Of a stretch of 32,559 bases of DNA, positions 8,683 through 17,932 are shown piece after piece (position 1 is the first letter of the stretch; each line of letters begins with the position of its first letter). A program made the translations under genes and the position numbers. This DNA comes from an uncultured Bacteroidota bacterium (GTDB taxonomy: Bacteria > Bacteroidota > Bacteroidia > AKYH767-A > 2013-40CM-41-45), in contig CALMQM010000008.1 in assembly GCA_937871435.1 (NCBI GenBank), positions 1 through 32,559 of the forward strand, given 5' to 3'. The notes beneath the pieces are model-generated. The model had not been told where the DNA came from. It ran no database searches and saw only the letters and a list, made by a program, of their open reading frames with translations.

Positions 8683-9933
8683 TCATAATCCAAGCAAAGT
8701 CTGAACCGGATCTTTCCCCTGAAACAACATTTTCACAGGTTCTTCCAGCATTTGTTTCACTTTAACGAGGAAGCCAACTGATTCGCGTCCATCGATAATG
8801 CGGTGATCGTAAGACAAAGCGACATACATGATCGGGCGAATTTCCACTTTGCCATTGATTGCTACCGGACGCTCGACAATATTGTGCATACCCAAAATCG
8901 CGCTTTGGGGAGGATTGATAATTGGTGTTGAAAGCATCGATCCAAAAACTCCTCCGTTGGTGATCGTAAATGTTCCGCCTGTCATTTCATCAATTGTGAT
9001 TTTCCCGTCTCTCGCTCTTCCTGCCAGATCCATTACGTTGCGTTCGATTTGAGCGAGGCTCATCGATTCAGCGTTGCGGATGACCGGTACCATCAATCCT
9101 TTCGGCGCGCTCACGGCGATTCCGATATCGCAATAATTGTGGTACACCAATTCCGCTCCGTCAATTCTCGCGTTCACAGAAGGAAAAGCCTGCAGTGCTT
9201 CACATACTGCTTTTGTAAAAAACGACATGAATCCAAGATTCACACCGTGTGTTTCTTTGAACTTATCCTTGTATTGTTTCCGGATCTCCATAATCGGAAG
9301 CATATCCACTTCGTTGAAGGTTGTCAGCATCGCGGTTTCCTGCTTCACTGCTACCAGTCGCTCCGAAACTTTTTTTCTGAGCATGCTCATCTTCTCTCTC
9401 CGCTCCTCACGGGAAGAAGTTCCGTTGCCGGCATCACTGATCATCGCAACTGCAGGACGCGAAGCAGCTTCCAATACATCTCCTTTTGTAATTCTTCCTC
9501 CTTTACCACTCGCCGGAACTTGCGAAGCTGCAAGGCCTCTTTCTTTCATTAATTTTTCCGCTGCAGGAGACGGGATACCGGCGGCATATCCTGTGCTTTG
9601 CACCGGAGCCGCTGCAGGAATAGTTGCCGGAGCGGATTTCGGTGTGTCTGTTTTTACAGCTTCCTTTACAGCAGTTTTTACTTCCTGCGCCACGCCTTCC
9701 GTATCAATTGAACAAACCACAGCACCAACAGCCACAGTTTCCCCTTCCTTCACCAGAATTTTAATCGTCCCGGATGCTTCCGCATTCAGTGTCAGGGTTG
9801 CTTTATCGGAATCAATTTCACAAATCTCATCGTCTTTCTCTACATATGCTCCGTCTTTACAAATCCAACGTGCAATCTGAACTTCTGTGATTGATTCTCC
9901 CGGACTGGGAACTTTCATTTCTACTTTTGACAT
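8683..9933 (-). CDS. sucB: 2-oxoglutarate dehydrogenase E2, dihydrolipoyl succinyltransferase
   Basis: Transfers the succinyl group from lipoate to CoA in the 2-oxoglutarate dehydrogenase complex of the TCA cycle. The 416-residue protein has one lipoyl domain (lipoylated Lys44 in EIDSDKATL), a flexible Pro/Ala/Thr-rich linker (~80-115), a peripheral subunit-binding domain (~117-155, [10 protein letters not shown]...[10 protein letters not shown]), and the catalytic domain with the SYDHRIIDG motif (His377, Asp381). The start at 9933 ([14 protein letters not shown]) puts the lipoyl domain at the N-terminus; a longer frame reaching 9990 would translate part of the intercistronic inverted repeat and is rejected. 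It follows sucA by 79 bp, giving the usual sucA-sucB order. Confidence 0.96.
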   Translation of the reverse strand: MSKVEMKVPSPGESITEVQIARWICKDGAYVEKDDEICEIDSDKATLTLNAEASGTIKILVKEGETVAVGAVVCSIDTEGVAQEVKTAVKEAVKTDTPKSAPATIPAAAPVQSTGYAAGIPSPAAEKLMKERGLAASQVPASGKGGRITKGDVLEAASRPAVAMISDAGNGTSSREERREKMSMLRKKVSERLVAVKQETAMLTTFNEVDMLPIMEIRKQYKDKFKETHGVNLGFMSFFTKAVCEALQAFPSVNARIDGAELVYHNYCDIGIAVSAPKGLMVPVIRNAESMSLAQIERNVMDLAGRARDGKITIDEMTGGTFTITNGGVFGSMLSTPIINPPQSAILGMHNIVERPVAINGKVEIRPIMYVALSYDHRIIDGRESVGFLVKVKQMLEEPVKMLFQGKDPVQTLLGL

Positions 9934-9950
9934 ATGTTTAACTTTTCCCT

Positions 9951-10006
9951 TGCGCCCTATGCGCCTTTGCGTGAATAGAATTTCCCGCAAAGGCGCAGAG
10001 AGCGCA
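9951..10006. repeat. Long inverted repeat between sucA and sucB
   Basis: Two 21-nt arms, 9951-9971 and 9986-10006, are complementary at 19 of 21 positions; the inner 11 bp (GCGCCTTTGCG / CGCAAAGGCGC) are perfect and the loop is 14 nt. The core sequence is a run of the TTTGCGC-like word. It fills most of the 79-bp gap between the sucA stop and the sucB ATG. On the minus strand no T-tract follows, so it does not look like a standard terminator. Confidence 0.9.
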
Positions 10007-10012
10007 AAGAGG

Positions 10013-12763
10013 TTAGTGATTGATTGCTACTTTTTCGAATACTTTTTGAATGAGTTCTTTCTGCTCCCTTTCATGCGCTTTGTGTGATCCGGTGGCAGGG
10101 CTCGCGCTTTCAGAACGCGCAATCACAGTAAACGGAATATCCTTCACCGTCCTCAACAGATACGACCATGCACCCATGTTCACAGGTTCTTCCTGCAACC
10201 AGATCCATTCCGTCGCTTTGTTGTATTTCTTCTTCAACTCTTTCAGCTGTTTCGCCGGTAGCGGATAGAATTGTTCCAGACGAACGAGCGCGATGTCATT
10301 CACCTGGTCTTTTTCTTTTTGCTCCAACAATTCGTAATAAACTTTACCGGAACACACTACAACCTTTCCGATCTGTTTTGGATCCGCAGATGAATCGTCG
10401 ATCACTTCCCGGAATTTTCCGGAAGACAATTCACTCAGTGAGGAAATACAGCGTGGATGACGAAGCAAACTCTTCGGTGAAAAAACAACGAGTGGTTTAC
10501 GGAACGGTCTCTTCAACTGACGACGCAATGCATGAAAGAAGTTTGCAGGCGTGGTGCAATTTATCACTTGCATATTGTGCTCTGCACACAAATTCAGGAA
10601 ACGTTCCAGTCTTGCGCTGCTGTGCTCCGCTCCCTGTCCTTCGTAACCATGAGGAAGCAACATCACGATACCGTTCATCCTGTTCCATTTGTCTTCGGCG
10701 CTGCTGATATATTGATCTATGACAATCTGAGCCCCATTCATGAAATCGCCAAACTGTGCTTCCCAGATCACAAGTGAATTCGGTGAAGCCATTGCATAAC
10801 CGTATTCAAATCCCAGCACAGCATATTCAGAAAGCAGTGAATTGTAAATGGAAAATGTCGCCTGCTTAGGATCAATGTTTGATAAAGGTGTGTACTGCTC
10901 TTCTGAATCTTCCACCCTGATTACTGCATGACGGTGAGAAAAAGTTCCCCGTTCCACATCCTGCCCGCTGAAGCGAATGGGAAATCCTTCTTTGAGCAAT
11001 GAACCATAGGCGAGCAATTCAGCCATAGCCCAATCCGCTTTGCCTTCCGACACAAGTTTTTTTCTGTCTTCAAACAAACGAACAGTTTTGCTGAAGAATT
11101 TTTTATCTGCCGGAAGCGTGGATATTTTCATTCCAATCTCAGATAAGCTTTTCTCCTCTACACCTGTTGAGGGTGATTCATCAAAATCAGATTCATTCGA
11201 AATCCGCAGTCCTTTCCAAGTCCCTTCAAGATAAGGAGTAACTTTTTTCTTACTCTTTTCCTGACGGGCTGTATCCAGACTTTTCTGCAACATCGCTTTG
11301 AACTCCTTTTCCAGTTCTCTCGCGAGATTTGCTTCCACTTCGCCTTGTGACAACAATTTGGCATTGTATACTTCACGCGCATTCGGATGTTCAGCTATTG
11401 CCTTGTACAGAAGCGGTTGTGTGAAGCGGGGTTCATCGCCTTCATTGTGTCCGTATTTTCTGTATCCAAGAATATCAATGAATACATCGCGGTGAAATTT
11501 CTGCCGGAATTCCATCGCCAATTCTATGGTGTATACCAAAGCTTCTACATCATCGGCATTGACATGGAAAACAGGCGATAAAGTAACCTTTGCGACATCT
11601 GTACAATAGGTACTGGATCGTCCGTCTGTATAATTTGTAGTAAAACCGATTTGATTGTTGGTAACAAGGTGAATAGTTCCTCCTGTCCGGTAGCCCTTGA
11701 GCAAAGACATCTGGATGACTTCGTACACAACACCTTGCGCGGCAATCGCGGCATCACCATGAATCAGGATTGGGGCGATGATATTTTCATTTCCTCCCGG
11801 CGTATTGTCAATCTTGGATCGCACGATCCCTTCCACCACCGGATCCACTGTTTCCAGGTGTGAAGGATTCGGAGCAACACTCAGGTGAACTTTTTTTCCG
11901 CTTGCACTCTGCACATCACTGGAGAAACCAAGATGATATTTCACATCTCCGGCAAATTCCATATCATCATATTCCGTTCCTTCGAATTCACCGAAAATTT
12001 CTTCGTAGGTCTTTCCCAGAATATTGGCCAGAACATTCAGTCTTCCGCGATGCGCCATCCCGATCACAAATTCCTTAATGCCATGTTCCGCACCACTTTC
12101 AATGATGGCGTCCAAAGCAGGGATCAGTGTTTCACATCCTTCGAGTGAGAATCTTTTTTGTCCGACAAATTTGGTGTGAATAAAATTTTCAAAAGCGACC
12201 GCCTCATTCAGCTTGCTGAGAATTCTTCTTTTCTTCTCAATGGAAAAAGCAATAGAGTTTTTGCTCCTCTCCATCTTTTGTTCCAGCCAGTCGACAATTT
12301 CCGGAGTACGGATGTATTTGTATTCCGCGCCAATAGAAGCACAATACGTTTGCTCCATGTGGGCGACAATATCTTTTAACTTCGCCGCTCCGATACCAAT
12401 GAGTGATCCCGCCTGAAAAGTTGTCTCCAGATCATTTTTCGACAAACCAAAATTCTCAAGATCAAGTGTAGGTGTATATTGTCTTCGTTCACGAACAGGA
12501 TTTGTTTTGGTAAAAAGATGTCCGCGGTTCCTGTATCCGTTAATCAGATTGATGACATTAAATTCTTTTTGAAAACTTTCCGGAACAATTCCCTTCACAT
12601 CCTTTTCTGCTCCGGGTACATCGTAAGTTGTACGGGCAAAATCAAAACCTTCAAAAAATTTCCTCCAACTTTCCGGCACTGAGTCCGGGTTCTTCAAAAA
12701 TTGTCGGTATTGATCTTCAATCTGCGACACATCGGCATTTCCGAGGTAGGAAAATTTGTCCAT
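10013..12763 (-). CDS. sucA: 2-oxoglutarate dehydrogenase E1 (thiamine diphosphate)
   Basis: Decarboxylates 2-oxoglutarate and passes the succinyl group to the lipoate of SucB. At 916 residues it is close to the usual 930. The N-terminal E1o segment ([18 protein letters not shown]) that binds partners is present. Further motifs include the TPP and substrate regions [49 protein letters not shown], and the C-terminal pyrimidine-binding half [15 protein letters not shown] and [20 protein letters not shown]. The ATG at 12763 is chosen because homologs begin MDKFSYLGN and a TACCTTTG -7 box lies at 12788-12795; a longer frame from TTG 12790 would overlap that box. No E3 (lpd) gene is in the window. 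Confidence 0.97.
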   Translation of the reverse strand: MDKFSYLGNADVSQIEDQYRQFLKNPDSVPESWRKFFEGFDFARTTYDVPGAEKDVKGIVPESFQKEFNVINLINGYRNRGHLFTKTNPVRERRQYTPTLDLENFGLSKNDLETTFQAGSLIGIGAAKLKDIVAHMEQTYCASIGAEYKYIRTPEIVDWLEQKMERSKNSIAFSIEKKRRILSKLNEAVAFENFIHTKFVGQKRFSLEGCETLIPALDAIIESGAEHGIKEFVIGMAHRGRLNVLANILGKTYEEIFGEFEGTEYDDMEFAGDVKYHLGFSSDVQSASGKKVHLSVAPNPSHLETVDPVVEGIVRSKIDNTPGGNENIIAPILIHGDAAIAAQGVVYEVIQMSLLKGYRTGGTIHLVTNNQIGFTTNYTDGRSSTYCTDVAKVTLSPVFHVNADDVEALVYTIELAMEFRQKFHRDVFIDILGYRKYGHNEGDEPRFTQPLLYKAIAEHPNAREVYNAKLLSQGEVEANLARELEKEFKAMLQKSLDTARQEKSKKKVTPYLEGTWKGLRISNESDFDESPSTGVEEKSLSEIGMKISTLPADKKFFSKTVRLFEDRKKLVSEGKADWAMAELLAYGSLLKEGFPIRFSGQDVERGTFSHRHAVIRVEDSEEQYTPLSNIDPKQATFSIYNSLLSEYAVLGFEYGYAMASPNSLVIWEAQFGDFMNGAQIVIDQYISSAEDKWNRMNGIVMLLPHGYEGQGAEHSSARLERFLNLCAEHNMQVINCTTPANFFHALRRQLKRPFRKPLVVFSPKSLLRHPRCISSLSELSSGKFREVIDDSSADPKQIGKVVVCSGKVYYELLEQKEKDQVNDIALVRLEQFYPLPAKQLKELKKKYNKATEWIWLQEEPVNMGAWSYLLRTVKDIPFTVIARSESASPATGSHKAHEREQKELIQKVFEKVAINH

Positions 12764-12787
12764 TGTAAATAAAGCTCTGAGATGCCA

Positions 12788-12795
12788 CAAAGGTA
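12788..12795 (-). promoter_or_regulatory. -7 box of the sucAB operon
   Basis: TACCTTTG on the minus strand is a full match to TAnnTTTG and ends 24 bp before the sucA ATG. I find no TTTG at 17-23 bp upstream (only one at 12 bp), so the upstream box is not assigned. Confidence 0.45.
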
Positions 12796-12940
12796 CAATT
12801 CCTTTTGCAAATGCTGCCCCGATCCCACAGCTGTTTCATAGGCTTCAGAAATCACTGTTGTATTTTATGCTAAAAAGATAGCCGGTCAATTCCCGTATAT
12901 TTTCCGCCAAAGAATTGCAATACGGACATTTGCAACAAAA

Positions 12941-13642
12941 TCAAAGTTCTTCTTGTGGACCGATTTTCACCACAGCCATTTCCCGAATGGATTTACCCTT
13001 TGAAAATTTTGCGCGATAAGAACGCATCCAGAATAACATTGCCGGAACTCCGATCAATGTTGGCCAGAGCCATTGAATACTCACCGGGAGCCATTCAAAA
13101 TTCAGGTTGACTGCGGAAAAGGCCGACACCGCCGCGATATAAGCTCCGATCATTCCTCCAATGTGACTGAAAAACCATTTTCCTTTAACATTGCGCGGAC
13201 GAATAAAAGACACCAGATCTCTGCTGCTATTGATCAATCCTATGCTTCCGAAAACGATAGAAATTGTTCCGAACGCATCAGGCAATTTTTGAATGCCGAT
13301 GATTATCAAAACAAGACAAAATACTCCGTTTAAACACACCACAAACCAATCGATAAATTTCACTTCGCGCCAGCTCTTCAGATTTTTCCGGTACAAGGCA
13401 CGGTACCCGGAGAAAGCCAGGTAAAAGGAGAAAACTGCAACAAGAGTCAAAAACAAGTTGTTGTGCATCGGCGCCATTATCAATGCAGCGAAGCTCACAC
13501 CGCACATCGCCCAAAAAAACACTTTTCCCCAACGACGATGAGCGTCTCCGCCTTTTTTAACTGCCATCGCTATCGGTGCAACAATAAATGCCGTGAATCC
13601 GCAGACGATGTGAATGATCAGAAAGAAGTTAAACAGAGTCAT
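12941..13642 (-). CDS. Multi-pass membrane protein, DUF2306-like
   Basis: A 233-residue integral membrane protein with about seven hydrophobic helices from residue 4 to 208. The first helix carries a histidine (LIIHIVCGFTAFIVAPIAM) and is followed by GGDAHRRWGKVFFW; this His-rich N-terminal pattern resembles DUF2306 membrane proteins. The function of that family is not known, and I do not assign one. The basic cytosolic tail starts near residue 208. It is preceded by a well-formed promoter (13744-13772) with a 100-nt leader, so it is probably transcribed on its own rather than only by read-through from the LytTR gene upstream. Confidence 0.72.
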   Translation of the reverse strand: MTLFNFFLIIHIVCGFTAFIVAPIAMAVKKGGDAHRRWGKVFFWAMCGVSFAALIMAPMHNNLFLTLVAVFSFYLAFSGYRALYRKNLKSWREVKFIDWFVVCLNGVFCLVLIIIGIQKLPDAFGTISIVFGSIGLINSSRDLVSFIRPRNVKGKWFFSHIGGMIGAYIAAVSAFSAVNLNFEWLPVSIQWLWPTLIGVPAMLFWMRSYRAKFSKGKSIREMAVVKIGPQEEL

Positions 13643-13743
13643 GATCTATAAGTTTTTGAAGGCTTTGATAAATCCTCCTGAAGAAATGTACTGTTGACAT
13701 TCGAAGGAATCTCTATTCAAGAACGCTTTGTTGTTTTATGAAG

Positions 13744-13772
13744 CAAATGTATATCACTAAAAATCCGTTCAA
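13744..13772 (-). promoter_or_regulatory. Promoter of the DUF2306-like gene
   Basis: On the minus strand, TTG (13770-13772) and TACATTTG (13744-13751) are separated by 18 bp, close to the Bacteroidota TTTG / TAnnTTTG promoter. The expected start of transcription is near 13738, giving a leader of about 95 nt to the ATG at 13642. Confidence 0.6.
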
Positions 13773-13776
13773 TGAA

Positions 13777-13828
13777 AATTGGGAGCAATGGCCGGAAATT
13801 GGGATAAAAGACAAGTTTTGGGACAAAT
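13777..13828 (-). promoter_or_regulatory. Three phased direct repeats, candidate activator sites
   Basis: The word (A/T)TTGGGAnnAA occurs three times with GGGA at 13781, 13801 and 13820, that is, at 20- and 19-bp spacing (two DNA turns). They start 5 bp beyond the -33 box of the promoter at 13744-13772. Relative to the predicted transcript start they centre near -44, -64 and -83. The binding protein is not known. Confidence 0.45.
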
Positions 13829-13965
13829 GGTAGGCCTACCGGGATGTTTGACATGATGATTTTAAATCGTTAAGCGGATAATTTACACAGTCAGACTGAA
13901 AAATCAACTCCATCCGGCTTTGATACATGAAAATTTATCTGCTCATCAATCCGGACACAAGTGTA

Positions 13966-14880
13966 TTAATTCTTGTTTGCAAAGAGACTGTTTAAGCGAT
14001 GATGCAATTCTTCTCCGGTCCTCCTGGCGACAGGAATACTTTCCTCGCAATTTTTCAGATGCAAACGATAACCTTGTGAATTTCCGGATACAGAAACCAC
14101 ATTGGACAAATTGACAAGAAATGAACGGTGACAACGAAACACAAAAGGATTGTGAATCTGACTTTCGGTTCGCTTCAAACTGGAACGCAACAATTGTGAT
14201 TTCACTTTGGCATTTTCCAGAAAAACAACTTTGGAATAGTTGTCAGCTGATCCAATATACAGGAGATTATTTTCAGCCAACCTCAACACTTCATCTTTTT
14301 CATTTTCCGAAACCAAAATAATTTCTCCCGGACTCAACGGTTGCTGAATGTGCTGCACTTCCGCTTCAATTTGCTTCGCTTCTGCAGTATTTAACTGCAA
14401 AAGCCGACTGTATTTAATCAGAGTTACAATACCAGCGACAACAAAAGCCACAGCGACAGTTACAAATTGAAAAAATAAAAAACTTCCCCACATCAAAGGC
14501 ATCGATGTAACGAAATGCGTATACAACAAATTCGCGATACCGATAAAGAAAAAGTTGAAAACAAAAAAGCCGATATTTTTACCAACCGTCCAGTTTTCTT
14601 CATTGAAATAATTTTTAAAAATATAGGGCAAGGGTAAAAAGAGAATCACCACCAGACTGGTCACCATTCCGTAACCCAACATGAAAAGATTAATATTTTT
14701 CACCGGAGACTGAACAATTCCAAACGGTTCAAATACCCACAGAAAAACGAAGACAATGCACCCACTCAGCAGAGCCATGCGCATGCCATGGCCTGATTTC
14801 CATTCCTTCGGATACGGTTGATTGAGAATTCGTAACAACATTTCGTTTGCAATATATTCAATCCATCTTTTCCGGTGCAT
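13966..14880 (-). CDS. Membrane-anchored LytTR-family transcription regulator
   Basis: A 304-residue protein with four predicted membrane helices (about 33-54, 65-87, 102-122, 133-156) and a C-terminal LytTR DNA-binding domain (about 186-300). Diagnostic LytTR features are ADNYSKVVF, the KRTESQI stretch, FVFRCHRSFLVN and the VPVARR-like IPVARRTGE end. There is no receiver domain with a phosphorylatable aspartate, so it is not a standard response regulator; the membrane part probably senses a signal directly. A short polar linker (~157-185, glutamine-rich) joins the halves. The ATG at 14880 is used; ATG at 14841 is possible without losing any helix. The promoter region of the next minus-strand gene carries phased repeats that may be its targets (inference). 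Confidence 0.88.
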   Translation of the reverse strand: MHRKRWIEYIANEMLLRILNQPYPKEWKSGHGMRMALLSGCIVFVFLWVFEPFGIVQSPVKNINLFMLGYGMVTSLVVILFLPLPYIFKNYFNEENWTVGKNIGFFVFNFFFIGIANLLYTHFVTSMPLMWGSFLFFQFVTVAVAFVVAGIVTLIKYSRLLQLNTAEAKQIEAEVQHIQQPLSPGEIILVSENEKDEVLRLAENNLLYIGSADNYSKVVFLENAKVKSQLLRSSLKRTESQIHNPFVFRCHRSFLVNLSNVVSVSGNSQGYRLHLKNCEESIPVARRTGEELHHRLNSLFANKN

Positions 14881-15465
14881 ACATCCGGCAATAATTTGAG
14901 AGGAAGAATTTTATTAAATACAATGATGGAATTTGGAGCGAGATGTTCCGGCTCCGCATCCATTGCCTGACCCGTGATCCGGTCGGCCCGCACAGGCCGG
15001 CCTCCCTCCTCCCGGGGCTGGATTACTTATTGGGCACCACTCAAAACCTCTTTCGGGTGCTGTCAATTTTATTCTCCGTTTCATACAAACATTTTCGAAG
15101 CTTGATCTTATTTGCTTCAGACCGTTGTTCGTCAGTCTGATACTTAATTACAGTGTCTTCCTTCCTCCGGCAATGCATTGTAAAAAAATCTCTGCGCACA
15201 TCATCAAAAACAGGTTTTTAAAGGTCCCCTGTTGAGCAGAAGCGATCGAATAATTTCTTCAGTATAAAAACAGGCTGAACTCAATTATTCATCATTGGTA
15301 ATTTAAAATAAAATCAATCCTCGTCATTTCATCATATTTTCCCCGATTTACCTCTGAAAATGCAAAAAATAATCTGAAAACGCTTGTTAAAAAGATTCCT
15401 TTCGCTCTAAATTTTTCTTTGTGATTTCCAATTATCTTCGTATGATTCTATAAAACCAACCATCC
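14881..15465. other. Gene-free divergent region, 585 bp
   Basis: No ORF with recognisable protein features lies here. It holds the upstream regions of the LytTR gene (minus) and the fibronectin-repeat gene (plus), a GC-rich island near 14937-15035, and otherwise AT-rich sequence. A TATCTTCG at 15433-15440 is a one-base-off -7 box for the gene at 15466. Confidence 0.7.
14981..15002. repeat. GC-rich hairpin, REP-like
   Basis: GGTCGGCC (14981-14988) pairs with GGCCGGCC (14995-15002) over 8 bp, with one G-U pair and a 6-nt loop. It lies in a roughly 100-bp GC-rich island that contrasts sharply with the AT-rich surroundings. The look is that of a dispersed intergenic palindrome, but other copies cannot be seen in this window. 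Confidence 0.6.
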
Positions 15466-17871
15466 ATGAGACGTCTTTTACTTCTTCTCAGCTTTTATTG
15501 CATTGCTGCGAGTATTTCTGCTCAAGTATCAACCATTCGACCTGATTTTGCTTTTCAGGGAACTACACTTACCACTACCATCACAATGGCCAGTGGTGTG
15601 TTGACTTCAGCTTCTCCTCCGAATTCCGCAACAGATATTTACCTGGAGCAAAACGGAACACAGATCTTCACCGATGCATTTGATGTGAGCCAGATCTACA
15701 CTGATTTTTCCGGTTACACCGATTCATTGTATACCGATTTTACAATTCCTGCTCTTGCAACTCCGGGTTGGTATGACGTTCACGTGATCACTTACACGAT
15801 AGATCCTTTCCAGCCATGGATCATGATTCCATCTGACAATGTATTTACAAATGGTTTCCTGGTTCGCATACCCGGAAGCTGTTCTGTACCAACAGGTGTC
15901 AATGCTGGAAATATTACGAATGTCACAGCAGATATCTCCTGGGATATTCAAACTGCTGATACTTTCCGGATTCGCTATGCAGTAAATGGTACAACAAATT
16001 ATCTGTACAAAGACATCAACGGAAGCGGTAACCCGATCCTTGCAACTTTAACAGGATTGCTGCCCGGAACAGAATATTCTGTTGAGATGGCAACACGCTG
16101 CACAGGAATACCAAGCACCTATTCTCTGCCTATCACTTTCACTACTGATTTCACTCCGGTGAATTGCATTGTTCCGGGCCAGCTCGATGTTTCCAATATC
16201 ATCAATACCACCGCTGATTTCAGCTGGACTCCTTTCATTCTCGCGGATACATTCCGTGTTCGTTATTCAGAAGATGGAACAACAAACTACCTGTACATCG
16301 ACGCGGATGGATCCAATGGTAGTCTCGTTTCTCTCAGCAACCTGAATCCGGGAATGACTTATCAGATTCAGGTAAGTTCCATTTGCTCCGGAACAAGCAG
16401 CGGTTACAGCGTACCTTTCATCTTCACTACAGATGTAACTCCTGTTCCTTGTATTCGTCCATACGGTCTTACCAATCCCGCGCTGACCAATACTACCGCG
16501 CAGATCGACTGGACGCCATATGTCACTGCCGATACATTCAGGATTCGTTACACCGAATTGGGAAGCGGAAGCTTCCGTTATGTGGATCGTAATGGAGCAC
16601 TCGGAAATTCCTACACAATCACCGGACTGAATCCCGCGACGACTTACAGCGTACAGGTGGGTGCAATTTGCAATGGATCCAGAGTCGGATATAGTCCGGC
16701 CATTCAATTCACCACTGACCCAACTCCGGTAAATTGCAACAAACCATTTGGTTTATCACAATCGAATACAACCAATACAACAGTTACTGTGAGTTGGTCG
16801 CCATACGTTGTCGCCGACACATTCCGAATCCGCTACCATGAATTCAATTCTCTGTTATTCCAGTACAAGGATATTGACGGAGCCGGCGGAACTGCGACAA
16901 GTGGAAACCTCAGCGGATTAAATCCAAACACACTTTACTACTACCAGGTTGCTTCCATTTGTAACGGAGTAAGTTCAGGCTACAGTTCTGTATCCAGTTT
17001 CACTACGCTCAGCATCGCGATCTCATGCTTCCGTCCCTATGGTTTATCGGAAAGTAACATCACCAACAGCTCAGCGCTCGTTAGCTGGGATAATTTTGTG
17101 ACTGCGGATACATTCCGCATTCGATATGCAGTGAACGGAACAACCAATTATCAATACATCGATCAGCCAGGATCTTCCGGAAATTCCGTAATCATCAGCG
17201 GACTGTTGCCTTCAACAACTTATCAGTATCGTATAAGCTCTATTTGTACCGGAGCCAGCAGCGGGTATAGCTTCCCATCTACATTCACTACATCGAGTGG
17301 CGCGGTTGCCTGCGGTATTCCGTATGGTTTGTCGAACACACCGTTGAACAATACAAGCGCAACCGTAAGCTGGACACCGTTGGTGACAGCTGACAGCTTC
17401 CTGGTTCGTTACTCAATTTTTGGAACGACCAATTACATGTGGAAAAAAATTCTCGGAACTCCCGGCGTAACAAGTACAACACTTACCGGACTCACTCCAA
17501 ATACAGTTTACCAATGGCAAATTCGTCCGATCTGCAATGGGGTTCCTGCCGGACCGTATTCCGTATCCGATATGATCACAATTCCTCCTTCACCGGTTCG
17601 TATGTCTGCTTCTATCAACAGTAACGAATTCCTTGTGTATCCTAATCCTGCCACGCAGTTAATCAACATTCGATTCGCTGCAGAGCAATCGGTAACAACA
17701 CGGGTTCAGTTGGTAGATCTTACAGGTCGTATCGTTCGCAATCAGGAATTCACGGCAGTGGCCGGAGAAAATCTGCTCACTATCGACATGAATGATCTCG
17801 CAAGAGGAATTTACACACTGATTGTTGACTCAGGAAATATTCAACAACAGTCAAGGATTACTCTGGAATAA
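15466..17871 (+). CDS. Secreted fibronectin type III repeat protein with T9SS sorting domain
   Basis: An 801-residue surface or secreted protein. A signal peptide covers residues 1-19 (MRRLLLLLSFYCIAASISA). Residues ~20-135 form an N-terminal beta-rich domain. Six fibronectin III repeats start with a cysteine at residues 139, 234, 329, 424, 521 and 616, each with an initial 'C-x-x-P-x-G-L' strand, a central 'TADTFRIRYA' strand and an 'L-x-P-x-T-x-Y' turn. The C-terminal ~80 residues (EFLVYPNPATQ ... ARGIYTLIVDSG) are a T9SS type A sorting domain. A role in adhesion or as a binding scaffold is likely for such repeats, but no ligand can be read. It ends 19 bp before a strong bidirectional terminator. 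Confidence 0.92.
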   Translation: MRRLLLLLSFYCIAASISAQVSTIRPDFAFQGTTLTTTITMASGVLTSASPPNSATDIYLEQNGTQIFTDAFDVSQIYTDFSGYTDSLYTDFTIPALATPGWYDVHVITYTIDPFQPWIMIPSDNVFTNGFLVRIPGSCSVPTGVNAGNITNVTADISWDIQTADTFRIRYAVNGTTNYLYKDINGSGNPILATLTGLLPGTEYSVEMATRCTGIPSTYSLPITFTTDFTPVNCIVPGQLDVSNIINTTADFSWTPFILADTFRVRYSEDGTTNYLYIDADGSNGSLVSLSNLNPGMTYQIQVSSICSGTSSGYSVPFIFTTDVTPVPCIRPYGLTNPALTNTTAQIDWTPYVTADTFRIRYTELGSGSFRYVDRNGALGNSYTITGLNPATTYSVQVGAICNGSRVGYSPAIQFTTDPTPVNCNKPFGLSQSNTTNTTVTVSWSPYVVADTFRIRYHEFNSLLFQYKDIDGAGGTATSGNLSGLNPNTLYYYQVASICNGVSSGYSSVSSFTTLSIAISCFRPYGLSESNITNSSALVSWDNFVTADTFRIRYAVNGTTNYQYIDQPGSSGNSVIISGLLPSTTYQYRISSICTGASSGYSFPSTFTTSSGAVACGIPYGLSNTPLNNTSATVSWTPLVTADSFLVRYSIFGTTNYMWKKILGTPGVTSTTLTGLTPNTVYQWQIRPICNGVPAGPYSVSDMITIPPSPVRMSASINSNEFLVYPNPATQLINIRFAAEQSVTTRVQLVDLTGRIVRNQEFTAVAGENLLTIDMNDLARGIYTLIVDSGNIQQQSRITLE
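15880..17595 (+). repeat. Six coding repeats, 285-291 bp each
   Basis: Units begin at 15880, 16165, 16450, 16735, 17026 and 17311. The first three steps are exactly 285 bp, the next 291 and then 285. Nucleotide identity between units is moderate (many silent changes), so the duplications are old and kept at the protein level. Confidence 0.85.
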
Positions 17872-17889
17872 AATATTTGTAATCATAAT

Positions 17890-17919
17890 AAAAAAGGCAG
17901 CTCAACGGCTGCCTTTTTT
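17890..17919. terminator. Bidirectional intrinsic terminator
   Basis: AAAAAA, stem GGCAGC (17896-17901), loop TCAACG, stem GCTGCC (17908-17913), TTTTTT. The A- and T-tracts on both sides let it stop transcripts from the fibronectin-repeat gene on + and the beta-helix gene on -, which converge here. Confidence 0.9.
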
Positions 17920-17932
17920 ATTTCTCCTGATT

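Noticed and set aside
9137-9880. 247-residue open frame on the + strand opposite sucB
   Set aside because: It is the antisense shadow of a firmly identified E2 gene with lipoyl and catalytic motifs; the frame has no recognisable domain.
12764-12790. N-terminal extension of sucA from TTG at 12790
   Set aside because: It overlaps the TACCTTTG -7 box; the conserved start is MDKFSYLGN at 12763.
14943-15140. 65-residue open frame across the GC-rich island
   Set aside because: It spans a hairpin and a composition jump, has no domain and lacks a promoter or start signal; more likely part of the intergenic element.
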